From NCBI GenBank assembly GCA_002394335.1, contig DGTP01000004.1, forward strand, positions 62,001-126,000: a DNA stretch of 64,000 bases. Reading direction: 5' to 3'. The notes below the pieces were generated by a model. It saw only the letters and a list, made by a program, of their open reading frames with translations, was not told the DNA's origin and ran no database searches. A program made the position numbers and the translations under genes. Below are positions 15,732-24,800 of this stretch, piece after piece. Every line of letters starts with the position of its first letter. Position 1 is the stretch's first letter. Source of the DNA: Bacteroidales bacterium UBA4333. Lineage in GTDB: Bacteria; Bacteroidota; Bacteroidia; Bacteroidales; Paludibacteraceae.

Positions 15732-18233
15732 ATGAAGAAAATTTTTCTAATTCCGCTACTCATGCTAATGTGTAGTATTACTGCGTGGGCGGATGGCACA
15801 ATCGCCGAAATGTCAGTTAATGGAGGTACTGAAACTCCATATGCTACTTTCAACGATTTGCAAGCAGCTATCAATGGCCTCCAGAATACAGACGAGGCAG
15901 TCGTTACGCTGAAAAAGACTGTTGAACTGACGGCAAACGATGCATTTACATTCCATGTTCCTGCTGGCAAAAACGTCACCCTCAAATTGAATGGCTATAA
16001 CCTAACACAGACCATTGAAGCAACGGCTCCAACTTGTCACTATTATTACTATGGTGATGAAATCACCCCAAGTGATCCGTGGTGGCCGGGTTATGGTGCT
16101 CCAGGGTTACAAGAAGTTTGTGATGAACCGGATGCTAATGCTGACATCCAAGAAAATGCACTCATCTACAACCAAGGTACTTTGCATATTATCAGCGAAG
16201 GTAGCAGTATTGTACAACTAATCAATACTGGTAGTGCTGAAGTTGATAAGGCAACTACCATTTGCAATGCAGGTAACTTAACTGTAGATGGAGGTATTTT
16301 TGTTGGACCAGTTGCACATCTTGTTAATGGTTGGGTTAAAATGCCAGTTATTTGGAACAAGACAGAAGGTGCAACACCGGTTGTAAACATCAATGGAGGA
16401 ACTTTCCTTTGCGATGAAAGCAGAAGTGACTACAATGTAGGAAATCTTTTCCCAACGATCGCAGGTGTATGTGAGATGCATATTAAAGGTGGTATTTTCT
16501 CGGAAGATGAGATGGGCGCTGACACAAAGCTCAATCACCCTTCAACCATGGCTGAGATTAATACTAAAAATGCCGATAAGGCTAATTATACAGCAATCCT
16601 TGTTCCTTATACCAATGCGAACATTACTGGTTATAATAGCGCAACAAGAACTAACGTATGCCCGGATCCGGATGGTATGAAAGATGCCACTCTTTACAGC
16701 ACAACAGATTACAAAAACAAATACCGCTATGCAGTAAAACCGGTTTGTATGGTTATCCCTACCAGTGCTGATCCGGATAACTTCTTGTATGTTTCTGAGA
16801 ACACCACTATCACTGTTCCTGACGGAGAGACACTTCGCGTAGGTGCAGGCGGTATTGTAATGGGAAGCACAACCACCTCCAAAATTATCGTTGAAGCCGG
16901 TGGTACACTCATCTCAGACAAAGATATTATCACCAGCTCATATGACAACATTGAGTTGACAATGGATGCTAAGAATAAAAAGTACTCCCAACTGTTGATC
17001 AAGCCATATGTACAACAAGAGCAGCACCCTGAAGCAACCGTTGTTCTCAAATCCAAAGCATATAAAATGACTGCAACTGACAACGCATGGCAGCGTTTCG
17101 CTGTTCCGACCTATAACAATAGTCTGACCCGTGCTGCCGGTATCGCTTATGATGCGACTGCATTCCCGACTGCTATTTATCGCTGGGATTATACTTCTGC
17201 AAATGACAACAAATGGACAATCATGACAAAGGCAGAGAATCGTGCTTTTGAGCCGTTTGAGTGCTATAACCTGTCCACAAATGTTATGGATGCCGATAAT
17301 CGTGCTGCATACACTTTCAAATGCGAGTTGGTAGGTAATGGTAACGCTAACCTTAATTTCGTTGGAGCAGACTGGAACTATTTCGCTAATAGTTACACAG
17401 CCCCCATTGACCTTCGCGCATTCGTAACGGATCTTTTTGAAAATTATTCATCCACTCTCTTCTCTACTGTATATATTCACAATATTGATGGAGACGGTTG
17501 GGATCCTGTATCTTGGGTAGCAGTAGAAGATGACGACCTCGTGCAGACCCAAATTCAACCTATGCAGGCTTTTGTATTGTATAAGATGGGTGCTATTGAT
17601 AGCTACACAATCGATTACAAGAATTTGATCTATAATCCGGTTATGACCGCTCTGAGCTCATCACCGGCACCTGCCCGTCGTACTCAAACTGGTATAGACT
17701 ATCAACGTGCATCGGTTGTTATTACTGACGAGAACGGCAAGAGTGATGTGGTTAAGTTCTATGAGGGTGCAGAGTTCGACTCTAACATTAATAATGGTTA
17801 TGACGTGCTGAAACTCATGAATGAAGGTAAGTTGAGCGCATATATTGTTGCACAAGAAGGCAAGATGGCTTATTTGGCTTCTGACAATATCGAGAATGCC
17901 ACCATCGCTATGCAGACTAAGGAGGCTACTACCTACACGCTGAGTTTCAAAAATGTAACATTGGAGGGTTATGGTGTACGCGATAACCTCACCGGTACAA
18001 CTACTGAGATCAAAGAGGGTAATACCTATCACTTCTCTGCTCCTGCCAATGCGGCTGTAGAGGGTCGTTTCCAAGTAGTGGCAATGCCTAAGATCACGAC
18101 CGCAGTCGAGAATGTAGAGAACGCAACTGCTACCAAAGGTATCTATACCCTCACCGGTATCTATATGGGCGAAGACTTTAATGCCGTTCCTGCAGGTATC
18201 TATATCGTTAACGGAAAGAAAATGGTTAAATAA
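15732..18233 (+). CDS. Exported protein with type IX (type A-like) C-terminal sorting domain
   Basis: An 833-residue protein with a clear signal peptide (MKKIFLIPLLMLMCSITAWA). The N-terminal part (residues about 20-330) looks like a right-handed beta-helix or adhesin-type repeat region: TPYATFNDLQAAINGLQ, VTLKLNGYNL, LTVDGGIFVGP, VNINGGTFLCDES. The C-terminus GIYTLTGIYMGEDFNAVPAG followed by IYIVNGKKMVK is the canonical T9SS type A layout. It is therefore probably moved across the outer membrane and attached to or released from the surface. No catalytic motif is recognised. Fewer GC-biased codons are used in the first half than in the last third. It begins an operon with a 52-aa peptide 11 bp downstream. 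Confidence 0.85.
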   Translation: MKKIFLIPLLMLMCSITAWADGTIAEMSVNGGTETPYATFNDLQAAINGLQNTDEAVVTLKKTVELTANDAFTFHVPAGKNVTLKLNGYNLTQTIEATAPTCHYYYYGDEITPSDPWWPGYGAPGLQEVCDEPDANADIQENALIYNQGTLHIISEGSSIVQLINTGSAEVDKATTICNAGNLTVDGGIFVGPVAHLVNGWVKMPVIWNKTEGATPVVNINGGTFLCDESRSDYNVGNLFPTIAGVCEMHIKGGIFSEDEMGADTKLNHPSTMAEINTKNADKANYTAILVPYTNANITGYNSATRTNVCPDPDGMKDATLYSTTDYKNKYRYAVKPVCMVIPTSADPDNFLYVSENTTITVPDGETLRVGAGGIVMGSTTTSKIIVEAGGTLISDKDIITSSYDNIELTMDAKNKKYSQLLIKPYVQQEQHPEATVVLKSKAYKMTATDNAWQRFAVPTYNNSLTRAAGIAYDATAFPTAIYRWDYTSANDNKWTIMTKAENRAFEPFECYNLSTNVMDADNRAAYTFKCELVGNGNANLNFVGADWNYFANSYTAPIDLRAFVTDLFENYSSTLFSTVYIHNIDGDGWDPVSWVAVEDDDLVQTQIQPMQAFVLYKMGAIDSYTIDYKNLIYNPVMTALSSSPAPARRTQTGIDYQRASVVITDENGKSDVVKFYEGAEFDSNINNGYDVLKLMNEGKLSAYIVAQEGKMAYLASDNIENATIAMQTKEATTYTLSFKNVTLEGYGVRDNLTGTTTEIKEGNTYHFSAPANAAVEGRFQVVAMPKITTAVENVENATATKGIYTLTGIYMGEDFNAVPAGIYIVNGKKMVK

Positions 18234-18244
18234 GCATAAGTAAT

Positions 18245-18403
18245 ATGAAAAAGCAATTATATAATACCCCGAAAGTGGAGCTGACACCCGTATCTCTCAG
18301 TGCCTGCATTATGTCCGGCGGCGGAAGTGTGCCTGCAGGGGTTCCTCCCTATACTAATCCGTCAGGAGAAGGACCGTATGAGGCTCGTAAAAGAGTATTT
18401 TAA
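18245..18403 (+). CDS. Small peptide, MKK-x-(Y) family, copy 1
   Basis: A 52-residue ORF starting MKKQLYNTPKVELTPVSL, with a middle SACIMSGGGSVPAG and a basic end EARKRVF. It starts 11 bp after the preceding exported-protein gene and 27 bp before the next one. Its N-terminus and placement match the peptides at 19425-19553 and 53535-53681. There is no conventional signal peptide and no membrane helix. The N-terminal conserved head and small-residue-rich tail recall RiPP precursors or secretion-linked small proteins, but function is unknown. Confidence 0.7.
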   Translation: MKKQLYNTPKVELTPVSLSACIMSGGGSVPAGVPPYTNPSGEGPYEARKRVF

Positions 18404-18430
18404 CATGTTCAACAATTAAAAAATATAACC

Positions 18431-19408
18431 ATGAATAAAATTATTTCAGTATTATGTATGTGCGCTATGACGGTATCGTCATTCGCAGCGACTTACACGG
18501 CTAAAGTGAAGATCACCATGTCTTCCGCGAATGTCGAAAATCGCACTGTAACTCTACGCGAAAGAGCCGATTTGTCGGATGGCGTGGAGAATGGTTATGA
18601 CTCGCCGAACCCGAATACCGTAGGTCTCTATGTTGTTGCAGCTAATAATTCCACGTGGTTGGAATGGGGTACTAACAATCTGGAGGGTACTAAAATCGGC
18701 ATGGGTACCGGTTCGGACGAGAGCTATACTTTCACCTTTACCGGTGTTGTCGGTTCAACCTACAAACTGTTTGATGCCGTTACCGGCACCCAGACACTGA
18801 TCACTGAGGGTGGTACCTACGGACCTTTCACGGCTGCTGCAAACACCACCATCAACGACCGTTTCAGCATTGTTAGTCAAGAGGTTTATCCTGTCACCAC
18901 CAACGCTTACGGATATGCTTCCTACTCCAACACCTTGGATCTGGTTACTCCGGCAGGTCTGACAGCTTATACCGGCACTGTCTCCGGCGAGGTTTTGGAC
19001 ATGACCGAGGTGGACTATGTAAAGGCAGGCGAAGGCGTGATTGTGAAGGGCGAGGCAAACAAGACCTACTTACTGACAGCAGGTACCGGCAGCAGCGTTT
19101 ATGGCGCTAATGCACTCATCGCTTCGGCTAACTGGACTGCTGCAACCGAGGACGCTTATTTCTTGGTAGGCAACGAGTTCAAGAAATATACCGGTACTGA
19201 AGATGTTCCGGCTGGAAAGGCATACTTGATCTACACCGCCGGTGGCGCCAACCCCGCTCCGCGTCGTATCGTAATGCGCTTCAACACCACTACCGCAGTT
19301 GAGAACGTAGAGGCAGTAGAGAAAGGCGTTAAGTTCATGGAGAACGGTCAGATCTTCATCCGTCGCGGTGAGAATGTATATAACGCTCAAGGTCAAATGG
19401 TTAAATAA
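18431..19408 (+). CDS. Exported protein with short C-terminal sorting-like motif
   Basis: A 325-residue protein with signal peptide MNKIISVLCMCAMTVSSFAA. The body is beta-rich and glycine/threonine-rich, without a family I recognise; residues about 145-270 (AYGYASYSNTLDLVTPAGL, VDYVKAGEGVIVKGEANK) resemble the small domains that often precede sorting signals in Bacteroidales. The C-terminus KFMENGQIFIRRGENVYNAQ, then GQMVK-stop, is one of six variants of the same motif in this window. TTAVENVE, just before it, also occurs in the preceding exported protein. Followed after 16 bp by another small peptide gene. Confidence 0.82.
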   Translation: MNKIISVLCMCAMTVSSFAATYTAKVKITMSSANVENRTVTLRERADLSDGVENGYDSPNPNTVGLYVVAANNSTWLEWGTNNLEGTKIGMGTGSDESYTFTFTGVVGSTYKLFDAVTGTQTLITEGGTYGPFTAAANTTINDRFSIVSQEVYPVTTNAYGYASYSNTLDLVTPAGLTAYTGTVSGEVLDMTEVDYVKAGEGVIVKGEANKTYLLTAGTGSSVYGANALIASANWTAATEDAYFLVGNEFKKYTGTEDVPAGKAYLIYTAGGANPAPRRIVMRFNTTTAVENVEAVEKGVKFMENGQIFIRRGENVYNAQGQMVK

Positions 19409-19424
19409 TAGGAGGACAGAAATT

Positions 19425-19553
19425 ATGAAGAAGAATTATATAGCTCCTCAGACGGAGAACGTAGTATTGGCTTCGGCTAAGATCATGCAAGACTCAATGG
19501 CAATCAACACCACTTCGAGTGGTACGTTTGATGACGTTACATTGATCGACTAA
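19425..19553 (+). CDS. Small peptide, MKK-x-(Y) family, copy 2
   Basis: A 42-residue ORF, MKKNYIAPQTENVVLASAKI followed by a Ser/Thr-rich, acidic tail (SSGTFDDVTLID). AGGAGG about 11 nt upstream is an unusually strong Shine-Dalgarno match for this organism and favours ATG 19425 over the in-frame ATGs further up. It lies 16 bp after an exported-protein gene and before a strong hairpin. Same family as copies 1 and 3 by N-terminus, size and position. Confidence 0.72.
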   Translation: MKKNYIAPQTENVVLASAKIMQDSMAINTTSSGTFDDVTLID

Positions 19554-19574
19554 TATCCCTGCGCTCCGCGCATG

Positions 19575-19622
19575 GTAATCCAAACAATCCCGCGACTTCA
19601 ATCGCGGGATTGTTTGGATTAC
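19575..19622 (+). terminator. Terminator hairpin after the exported-protein/peptide operon
   Basis: A perfect 21 bp stem (19575-19595 with 19602-19622) closes a 6 nt CTTCAA loop. It begins 21 bp after the peptide stop. No T-run follows, like most long hairpins in this window. Confidence 0.75.
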
Positions 19623-19740
19623 ACCCCGGCGGCTTCCCTATCTTGCGCGTATATATATCGTCTTATGCAAGCATAGCCGCTATCTATCCGCACAAAATAG
19701 ATAGAATTGCATTCTATCCGTCAAAAAAAATGCCCGAACG

Positions 19741-19772
19741 CTTGCATATGTGCAAAATTTGTTGTACCTTCG
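19741..19772 (+). promoter_or_regulatory. Probable promoter for a non-coding transcript
   Basis: CTTGCATATG at 19741, a 20 bp spacer and TACCTTCG (19765-19772, one mismatch to TAnnTTTG). No start codon with a credible gene follows before 20175; the hairpin cluster at 19834-19919 does. Confidence 0.55.
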
Positions 19773-19833
19773 ACCTCCTCCCCCGTCGCGTTCGGTAATC
19801 GGGTCGCATAGACCAAACCGCTACCGCTTCGTC

Positions 19834-19919
19834 GGAAGTGGCTTGTTGCGACTCGCAAAAGACATTTTGCGGAAAGCAACCGCACTTCCTCCTCTTCCCA
19901 CAGATTAAAAATCTGCGGG
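19834..19919 (+). ncRNA. Candidate structured RNA (nested hairpins)
   Basis: Three nested helices are visible: GGAAGTG (19834-19840)/CACTTCC (19883-19889), GTTGC (19845-19849)/GCAAC (19876-19880) and CGCAAAA (19854-19860)/TTTTGCG (19865-19871). A second hairpin CCCACAGATT/AATCTGCGGG (19897-19919, one mismatch) and a GGGG/CCCC stem around 19929-19943 follow. With the promoter at 19741 this makes a plausible 170 nt RNA. No known family recognised. Confidence 0.45.
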
Positions 19920-19971
19920 AGCCCTAAAGGGGACGGGGACCCCTTCGAAAGTACAGTCGCATCGTGCAGAC

Positions 19972-20132
19972 CATATGCAAATCTAAAAAGGATTTTTTTC
20001 TCATTCGTGCTGACGCACTGCCTGTTTGATAATACCGTGGATGCTTATGCAAGCATAGCACCCTCGCTATTCTCAAAAAAACGCAGTATTTCTATACTGC
20101 TATGAGAAAAAAATCCTTTTTATTTGCATATG
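19972..20132 (+). repeat. Inverted pair of promoter-cassette sequences
   Basis: GAGAAAAAAATCCTTTTT followed by TTTGCATATG at 20104-20132 (+) reappears on the minus strand at 20002-19972, so the two copies face each other across 100 bp. Hairpin GCAGTAT-TTCT-ATACTGC flanked by CTCA/TGAG (about 20070-20106) precedes the plus copy. The minus copy lacks a -7 box. Confidence 0.6.
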
Positions 20133-20154
20133 TCCAAAATTTGTTGTACCTTTG
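20123..20154 (+). promoter_or_regulatory. Promoter for the GH105-GH2 operon
   Basis: TTTG (20123-20126, in TTTGCATATGTCC) and TACCTTTG (20147-20154) are 20 bp apart. It is nearly identical to the tRNA-Leu promoter. The ATG follows 20 bp downstream. Confidence 0.85.
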
Positions 20155-20174
20155 TACCCCAATATTAAAATCTA

Positions 20175-21353
20175 ATGATGAAAAAACTATTCGGACTTAT
20201 TCTTTTGATGGCAGCTGTTACGGGCTGTTCGGTACAGAAGCAATCTCTCCGGCTGGCGCAAGACGTGGCGCGTTCGGAGATGAGACACAACCCCGAAATG
20301 TGGACATGCGACGGTGCCGCCAAACCCAAGTGGGAATACACCCCGACGCTGATGGCAAGGGCTTTTCTCGACCTCTACAACGAGACACACGACACCGCCT
20401 ACCTCAACCATGTACAGCGTTTCGCCGACCTGTTCATCGGCAAAGACGGTTCGATCCTCACCTACAAGAAATCCCTCTATAACATGGATCGCGTTCAGGG
20501 CGGAAACTTCCTGATCATGCTCCATGCGCTCAATCCGCAGCCGCAATACCTGACCGCCATCGAGACTCTCTATGACCAGATGCGCGAACAGCCGCGCACT
20601 ACGGAAGGCGGCTTCTGGCACAAGCAGATATACGAGCATCAGATGTGGCTCGACGGACTGTTCACCGGCACCACTTTCTATGCCCGCTATGCGGCTTGGA
20701 AAAACCGTCCCGAGTTATGGGCGGACGTGGCACGTCAGTTTGTCGTGGTTGACCAACACACCCTCAAACCCAACGGACTGAACCACCACGGCTGGGACGA
20801 GAGCCGGCAGATGGGGTGGAGCGACCCCAAGACCGGTTGCAGCCCTGAGACCTGGGGCAGAGCCGAAGGGTGGTATGTGATGGCATTGTGCGACGTGCTG
20901 GAACTAATGCCTGCTCAGACCAAGGAACGCGCCCGGCTGACCGCTATCCTCAACCGCGTTATGGAGAGCCTTCTCCAAGTGCAGGACAAGAAGACACACC
21001 TCTGGTACCAGGTGCCGGACCGTCCGGGCGAGGAGGGCAACTATCTGGAGTCCACCTGTTCGGCTATGTACTGCTACGCCATGGCTAAAGGCGTGCGCCT
21101 CGGACTCTTGGACAAGAAGTACAAGAAAGAAGCTGTGGCGGTGATGAAAGGTCTCCGGCGGTATAAGATCGTCACCAACGAAGACGGCACCCTTTCGCTC
21201 ATCGACTGTTGCGCCGTAGCCGGTTTGGGGGGTAATCCCTACCGCGACGGCACCTATTCCTACTATGTGCACGAGCGCATCCGCAAGGATGACCCCAAAG
21301 GCGTAGCACCCCTCATAATGGCTGCTATAGAGTTAAGCAAGATAACCAAGTAA
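20175..21353 (+). CDS. GH105/GH88-family unsaturated glycuronyl hydrolase, lipoprotein
   Basis: A 392-residue (alpha/alpha)6-barrel enzyme that removes the 4,5-unsaturated uronic acid left by polysaccharide lyases, as YteR/YesR do on rhamnogalacturonan fragments. KKLFGLILLMAAVTGCS ends in a lipobox (VTGC), predicting a lipid anchor. Family landmarks are MDRVQGGNFLIMLHALNP, HKQIYEHQMWLDGLFTGTTF (with the conserved W-x-D), GWSDPKTGCSPETWGRAEGW (R-A-E-G-W) and ESTCSAMYCYAMAKGVRLG. The following GH2 gene begins 18 bp later, so the two are cotranscribed and probably act in sequence. Its unsaturated-uronate product can feed the uronate pathway. Confidence 0.9.
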   Translation: MMKKLFGLILLMAAVTGCSVQKQSLRLAQDVARSEMRHNPEMWTCDGAAKPKWEYTPTLMARAFLDLYNETHDTAYLNHVQRFADLFIGKDGSILTYKKSLYNMDRVQGGNFLIMLHALNPQPQYLTAIETLYDQMREQPRTTEGGFWHKQIYEHQMWLDGLFTGTTFYARYAAWKNRPELWADVARQFVVVDQHTLKPNGLNHHGWDESRQMGWSDPKTGCSPETWGRAEGWYVMALCDVLELMPAQTKERARLTAILNRVMESLLQVQDKKTHLWYQVPDRPGEEGNYLESTCSAMYCYAMAKGVRLGLLDKKYKKEAVAVMKGLRRYKIVTNEDGTLSLIDCCAVAGLGGNPYRDGTYSYYVHERIRKDDPKGVAPLIMAAIELSKITK

Positions 21354-21371
21354 TCCATATAATCCCCACAG

Positions 21372-23798
21372 ATGTTAGCATTATTTTTAGCGATAAGTAC
21401 CTTGGTGAGCACCTGGCAGTTCCGTCAGGAGCCTTCCGAACAGATGCCGGACGTGGACACCACGTGGCGGCAAGTGACCATCCCCCACGACTGGGCTATC
21501 TCCGGTCCGTTCGACAGAGCGAATGACCTCCAGGAGGTGGTTGTGGTACAGAACGGCGAGAGTGAGCCTACCTGGAAAACAGGTCGCAGCGGCGGTCTGC
21601 CATGGATGGGCAAAGGGCACTACCGCACCCGTGTGGGCGTGAAGAAAGACAAGTTCTACACCCTCGTTTTCGACGGCGCCATGAGTCATGCCGATATATT
21701 CGTCAACGGCGAAGAAGTAGCCTACTGGCCGTACGGATACAACACTTTTGACTGCTATATTCTGCCCGGTCTGATTACGGGTGACAGTGTAGATATAGAT
21801 GTCTATCTGGAGAACAAACCCCAGCAGAGCCGCTGGTATCCCGGAGCAGGTCTGTACCGGCATGTGCACCTCGTAGAGAGCGATCCGGTACATATACCGA
21901 CTTTCGGCGTGCTGGTACGTACACCGCAGGTGTCCTCCGAACGCGCGGAGGTGTATGTGGCTGTCGAACTCCAGCAGGGTGTAGAGGAGATTTCTCCGGA
22001 TACGGTTGCCGGTATCAGGATAAGCACCGATATTATCTACGAAGGCAAGGTAGTAGCCTCTGTTGAGGGAAAAGAGGGCAATGCGGAAGTGCTCTCTCCG
22101 CATCTATGGAGTCCTGAGACACCGTATTTATATACCGCGCGTACGCGGGTGATGAGGGAGGATGAAATTCTCGATGAGCGCGAGACGCGTTTCGGCATCC
22201 GTTCTATCCGCTACACGCCGGAGCACGGTTTCCAACTGAACGGCAAGACCCGCAAGTTCAAGGGTGTCTGCAACCACCACGACCTGGGTCCATTGGGCGC
22301 AGCCGTACACAAGGACGCCCTGCGCCACCAGCTGGTAATGCTCAAGAAGATGGGCTGCGATGCTATCCGCACCAGCCATAACATGCCCGCACCGGAACTG
22401 GTGGAGCTGTGCGACGAGATGGGAATGATGATGATGATCGAGCCTTTTGACGTATGGAACCACGGCAAGACGGACAATGACTACAACCGGGAGTTTGACG
22501 ACTACTGGAGACTGGATATCACCAATATGGTGAAGCACTACCGTAACAACGCCTCGGTAATGCTCTGGTCGAGCGGCAACGAGGTCTGGAACCAGGTGCT
22601 GCCGGACGGTATAGGTATCGTAACACAGTTGCAGGACCTGTTTCATCAGTTAGACCCTACACGCCCTGTGACCAACGGAATGGACCAGGCCATGCATATC
22701 ATCCATAACGGTTTTGGCGCGGCTGTCGAACTGCCGGGTCTCAACTACCGCACCGGGCGATACGAAGAGGCATACGAGTATCTGCCGCAGAAGATGATCC
22801 TTGGTTCGGAGACCGCCTCCACCGTCTCCAGCCGCGGCGTATATAAGACGCCTGCAGTGATCAAGGATTTTGCGATGTATGACGACCATCAGTCGAGCGG
22901 TTATGACTTGGAGTACTGCCCTTGGGCAGGTCTGCCGGAGCAGGACTTCCAGTTGCAGGACGACTATCCTTGGACACTGGGTCAGTTCGTCTGGACAGGT
23001 TTCGACTACTTGGGCGAACCTTCGCCTTATGACACCGACGCATGGCCCAGCCATAGCAGTTATTTCGGTATCATAGACCTTGCATCGCTGCCCAAAGACC
23101 GCTACTGGCTCTACCGCAGCCAATGGAACCTGCAGTCGCCTACACTGCATCTCCTTCCGCACTGGAACTGGCGGAAGGGCGATCTTGTGCCGGTGTTCTG
23201 CTATACCTCCTATCCTGAGGCGGAACTGATAGTGAACGGCAAGAGTTACGGACGCCTGCGCCACGCCACCGCCGAAGAGACGGAAAGACTCAAAGCCGGT
23301 GAACGGATAGAAGGCGTGAGTGCCATGCCCAAAGTGGGTGATTTCACTCCGCCGGAATGGGGTTCGGCACCCCGGCCAGAGTTACTGCCGAGATACAGGC
23401 TAATGTGGTTTGACGTGCCGTACAAGAAAGGCAAGATCGAGGTGGTGGCATACGACAGCAACGGACAGCAGGCGGCGCGCGAGGTCATCCGCACAGCCGG
23501 CAAGCCGCACCATATAGAAACGGAGTGGGCTAATCAGGACGAGAGCCCCGAAGAGCTGTGCTATGTTACCGTGCGCGTGGTGGACAAGAAAGGAAACCTT
23601 TGTCCCTTCGCCGACCAACTGATCGAATACCAAGGGGAAGGCTTTGTGGCAGCCGCCAACGGCGACGCCGCTTGTCTGGACAGTTTCGTGGGCGGCAAGA
23701 TGCACGCCTTTGCAGGTCAATGTACCTTTATCCTCCGCAAGGGAAGTAAAGGTACACTGAGTGGCAAGGGCTTGAAAAAAGCTGTAATAGCGTTATAG
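21372..23798 (+). CDS. GH2-family beta-galactosidase (or related beta-glycosidase)
   Basis: An 808-residue glycoside hydrolase. The hydrophobic start MLALFLAISTLVST may be a short signal peptide. GH2 layout: sugar-binding jelly roll (SRWYPGAGLYRHVHL), Ig-like domain, then TIM barrel with FKGVCNHHDLGPLGAAVH, IRTSHNMPAPELVELCDEMG, MLWSSGNEVWNQ (acid/base Glu of the N-E pair) and MILGSETASTVSSRG (nucleophile Glu). An extra C-terminal domain (PEELCYVTVRVVDKKGN) is typical of Bacteroidetes GH2 enzymes. It works with the upstream GH105 enzyme on galactose- or uronate-containing glycans. Its stop overlaps the convergent galM stop by 6 nt. Confidence 0.9.
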   Translation: MLALFLAISTLVSTWQFRQEPSEQMPDVDTTWRQVTIPHDWAISGPFDRANDLQEVVVVQNGESEPTWKTGRSGGLPWMGKGHYRTRVGVKKDKFYTLVFDGAMSHADIFVNGEEVAYWPYGYNTFDCYILPGLITGDSVDIDVYLENKPQQSRWYPGAGLYRHVHLVESDPVHIPTFGVLVRTPQVSSERAEVYVAVELQQGVEEISPDTVAGIRISTDIIYEGKVVASVEGKEGNAEVLSPHLWSPETPYLYTARTRVMREDEILDERETRFGIRSIRYTPEHGFQLNGKTRKFKGVCNHHDLGPLGAAVHKDALRHQLVMLKKMGCDAIRTSHNMPAPELVELCDEMGMMMMIEPFDVWNHGKTDNDYNREFDDYWRLDITNMVKHYRNNASVMLWSSGNEVWNQVLPDGIGIVTQLQDLFHQLDPTRPVTNGMDQAMHIIHNGFGAAVELPGLNYRTGRYEEAYEYLPQKMILGSETASTVSSRGVYKTPAVIKDFAMYDDHQSSGYDLEYCPWAGLPEQDFQLQDDYPWTLGQFVWTGFDYLGEPSPYDTDAWPSHSSYFGIIDLASLPKDRYWLYRSQWNLQSPTLHLLPHWNWRKGDLVPVFCYTSYPEAELIVNGKSYGRLRHATAEETERLKAGERIEGVSAMPKVGDFTPPEWGSAPRPELLPRYRLMWFDVPYKKGKIEVVAYDSNGQQAAREVIRTAGKPHHIETEWANQDESPEELCYVTVRVVDKKGNLCPFADQLIEYQGEGFVAAANGDAACLDSFVGGKMHAFAGQCTFILRKGSKGTLSGKGLKKAVIAL

Positions 23799-24800
23799 GA
23801 ACTTATATATCGTCTCCTGCGTGTAGGTCTCGCCCGGACGCAGGACAGGCGACGGAAAAGAGTCGTGATTGACGGCGTCAGGCAGGTTCTGCGCCTCAAG
23901 GCAGACGGCATTCTGTGGGCGGTACATGGTGCCGCCCTTTCCTATGTGGTTTTCTACATAGTTGCCGGTATAGACCTGTATGCCGGGGCAGGTGGTATAG
24001 ACCTCCATGGTGCGTCCCGAAGCCTTCACTACGGCAGCCAGGCGGGGTGTGGCAGAGGGTTTGGTGTCCAATACCCAGTTGTTGTCAATACCTCTTCCGG
24101 GAACGAAGAACGGATCGTCTATGCGGTCGCCGATCAGTTGCGGCTGTCTGAAATCCATGGCTGTATTCTCCACAGGGGCTATCTCGCCGGTGGCCGCTGC
24201 CGAGTCGTCGAGCGGTGTGTAGTAGTCCGCCAGAACCTGCAGCCGGTGGTCTCTGACAGAAGGAGACGTCTCTCCGTTGAGATTGAAATAGGCATGGTTG
24301 GTCATGGAGATGACGGTAGGCGCATCCGTCGTGGCGCGATAGGAGATAGAGAGCCCGTTGTCGTCGGTGAGCGCGTAGGTGACATACACCTCTACATTAC
24401 CGGGGAAGCCCTCTTCGCCGTCGGCGGAGTGGAGATGCAGGACTATATGGCGGTCGTCATGCTCGACGACATCCCAAGTCTTCTCGTTCCATCCGCTGAC
24501 ACCGCCGTGAAGGCAGTTGGTGCCGTTATTGACGGGCAGGTGATAGGTTTTGCCGTCAAGGGTGAAGATACCATCCTTAATACGGTTGGCGTATCTGCCG
24601 ATGATAGCGTTGAAGTAGGTCTCCTGTGTACGCCATTCCTCCTCGGTGTTGAAGCCCAGTACGACATCCGCTTTCTCGCCTTTGTCGTTGGGGACGATAA
24701 GGCGTGTGAGTTTGGCTCCGTAGTCGGAAATCTGTGCATGAAGCACCGTATTGTCAAGTTCGTAGAACATATTATCCGATTTTGCGGCTTCCATCGCCAA
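23793..24800 (-). CDS. galM: Aldose 1-epimerase (galactose mutarotase)
   Basis: A 335-residue protein that interconverts alpha- and beta-anomers of galactose before GalK. Motifs fit the family: FNAIIGRYANRIKDGIFTLD, NNGTNCLHGGVSGWNEK, MTNHAYFNLNGE (catalytic His) and VCLEAQNLPDAVNHDSFPSP (catalytic Glu). No signal peptide, so cytosolic. Its start overlaps the end of galK by 29 nt, implying translational coupling; ATG 24794 is an alternative start. It converges with the GH2 gene. Confidence 0.93.
   Translation of the reverse strand: MAMEAAKSDNMFYELDNTVLHAQISDYGAKLTRLIVPNDKGEKADVVLGFNTEEEWRTQETYFNAIIGRYANRIKDGIFTLDGKTYHLPVNNGTNCLHGGVSGWNEKTWDVVEHDDRHIVLHLHSADGEEGFPGNVEVYVTYALTDDNGLSISYRATTDAPTVISMTNHAYFNLNGETSPSVRDHRLQVLADYYTPLDDSAAATGEIAPVENTAMDFRQPQLIGDRIDDPFFVPGRGIDNNWVLDTKPSATPRLAAVVKASGRTMEVYTTCPGIQVYTGNYVENHIGKGGTMYRPQNAVCLEAQNLPDAVNHDSFPSPVLRPGETYTQETIYKFL

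Larger units (their letters stand above)
19554..20122 (+). other. Regulatory spacer with terminator, promoter and structured RNA candidates
   Basis: No protein gene is supported. It contains the 21 bp terminator hairpin, a degenerate promoter (19741-19772), a nested hairpin set (19834-19919), an inverted partial copy of the promoter cassette (19972-20002) and cassette copy B (20070-20154). Confidence 0.6.
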
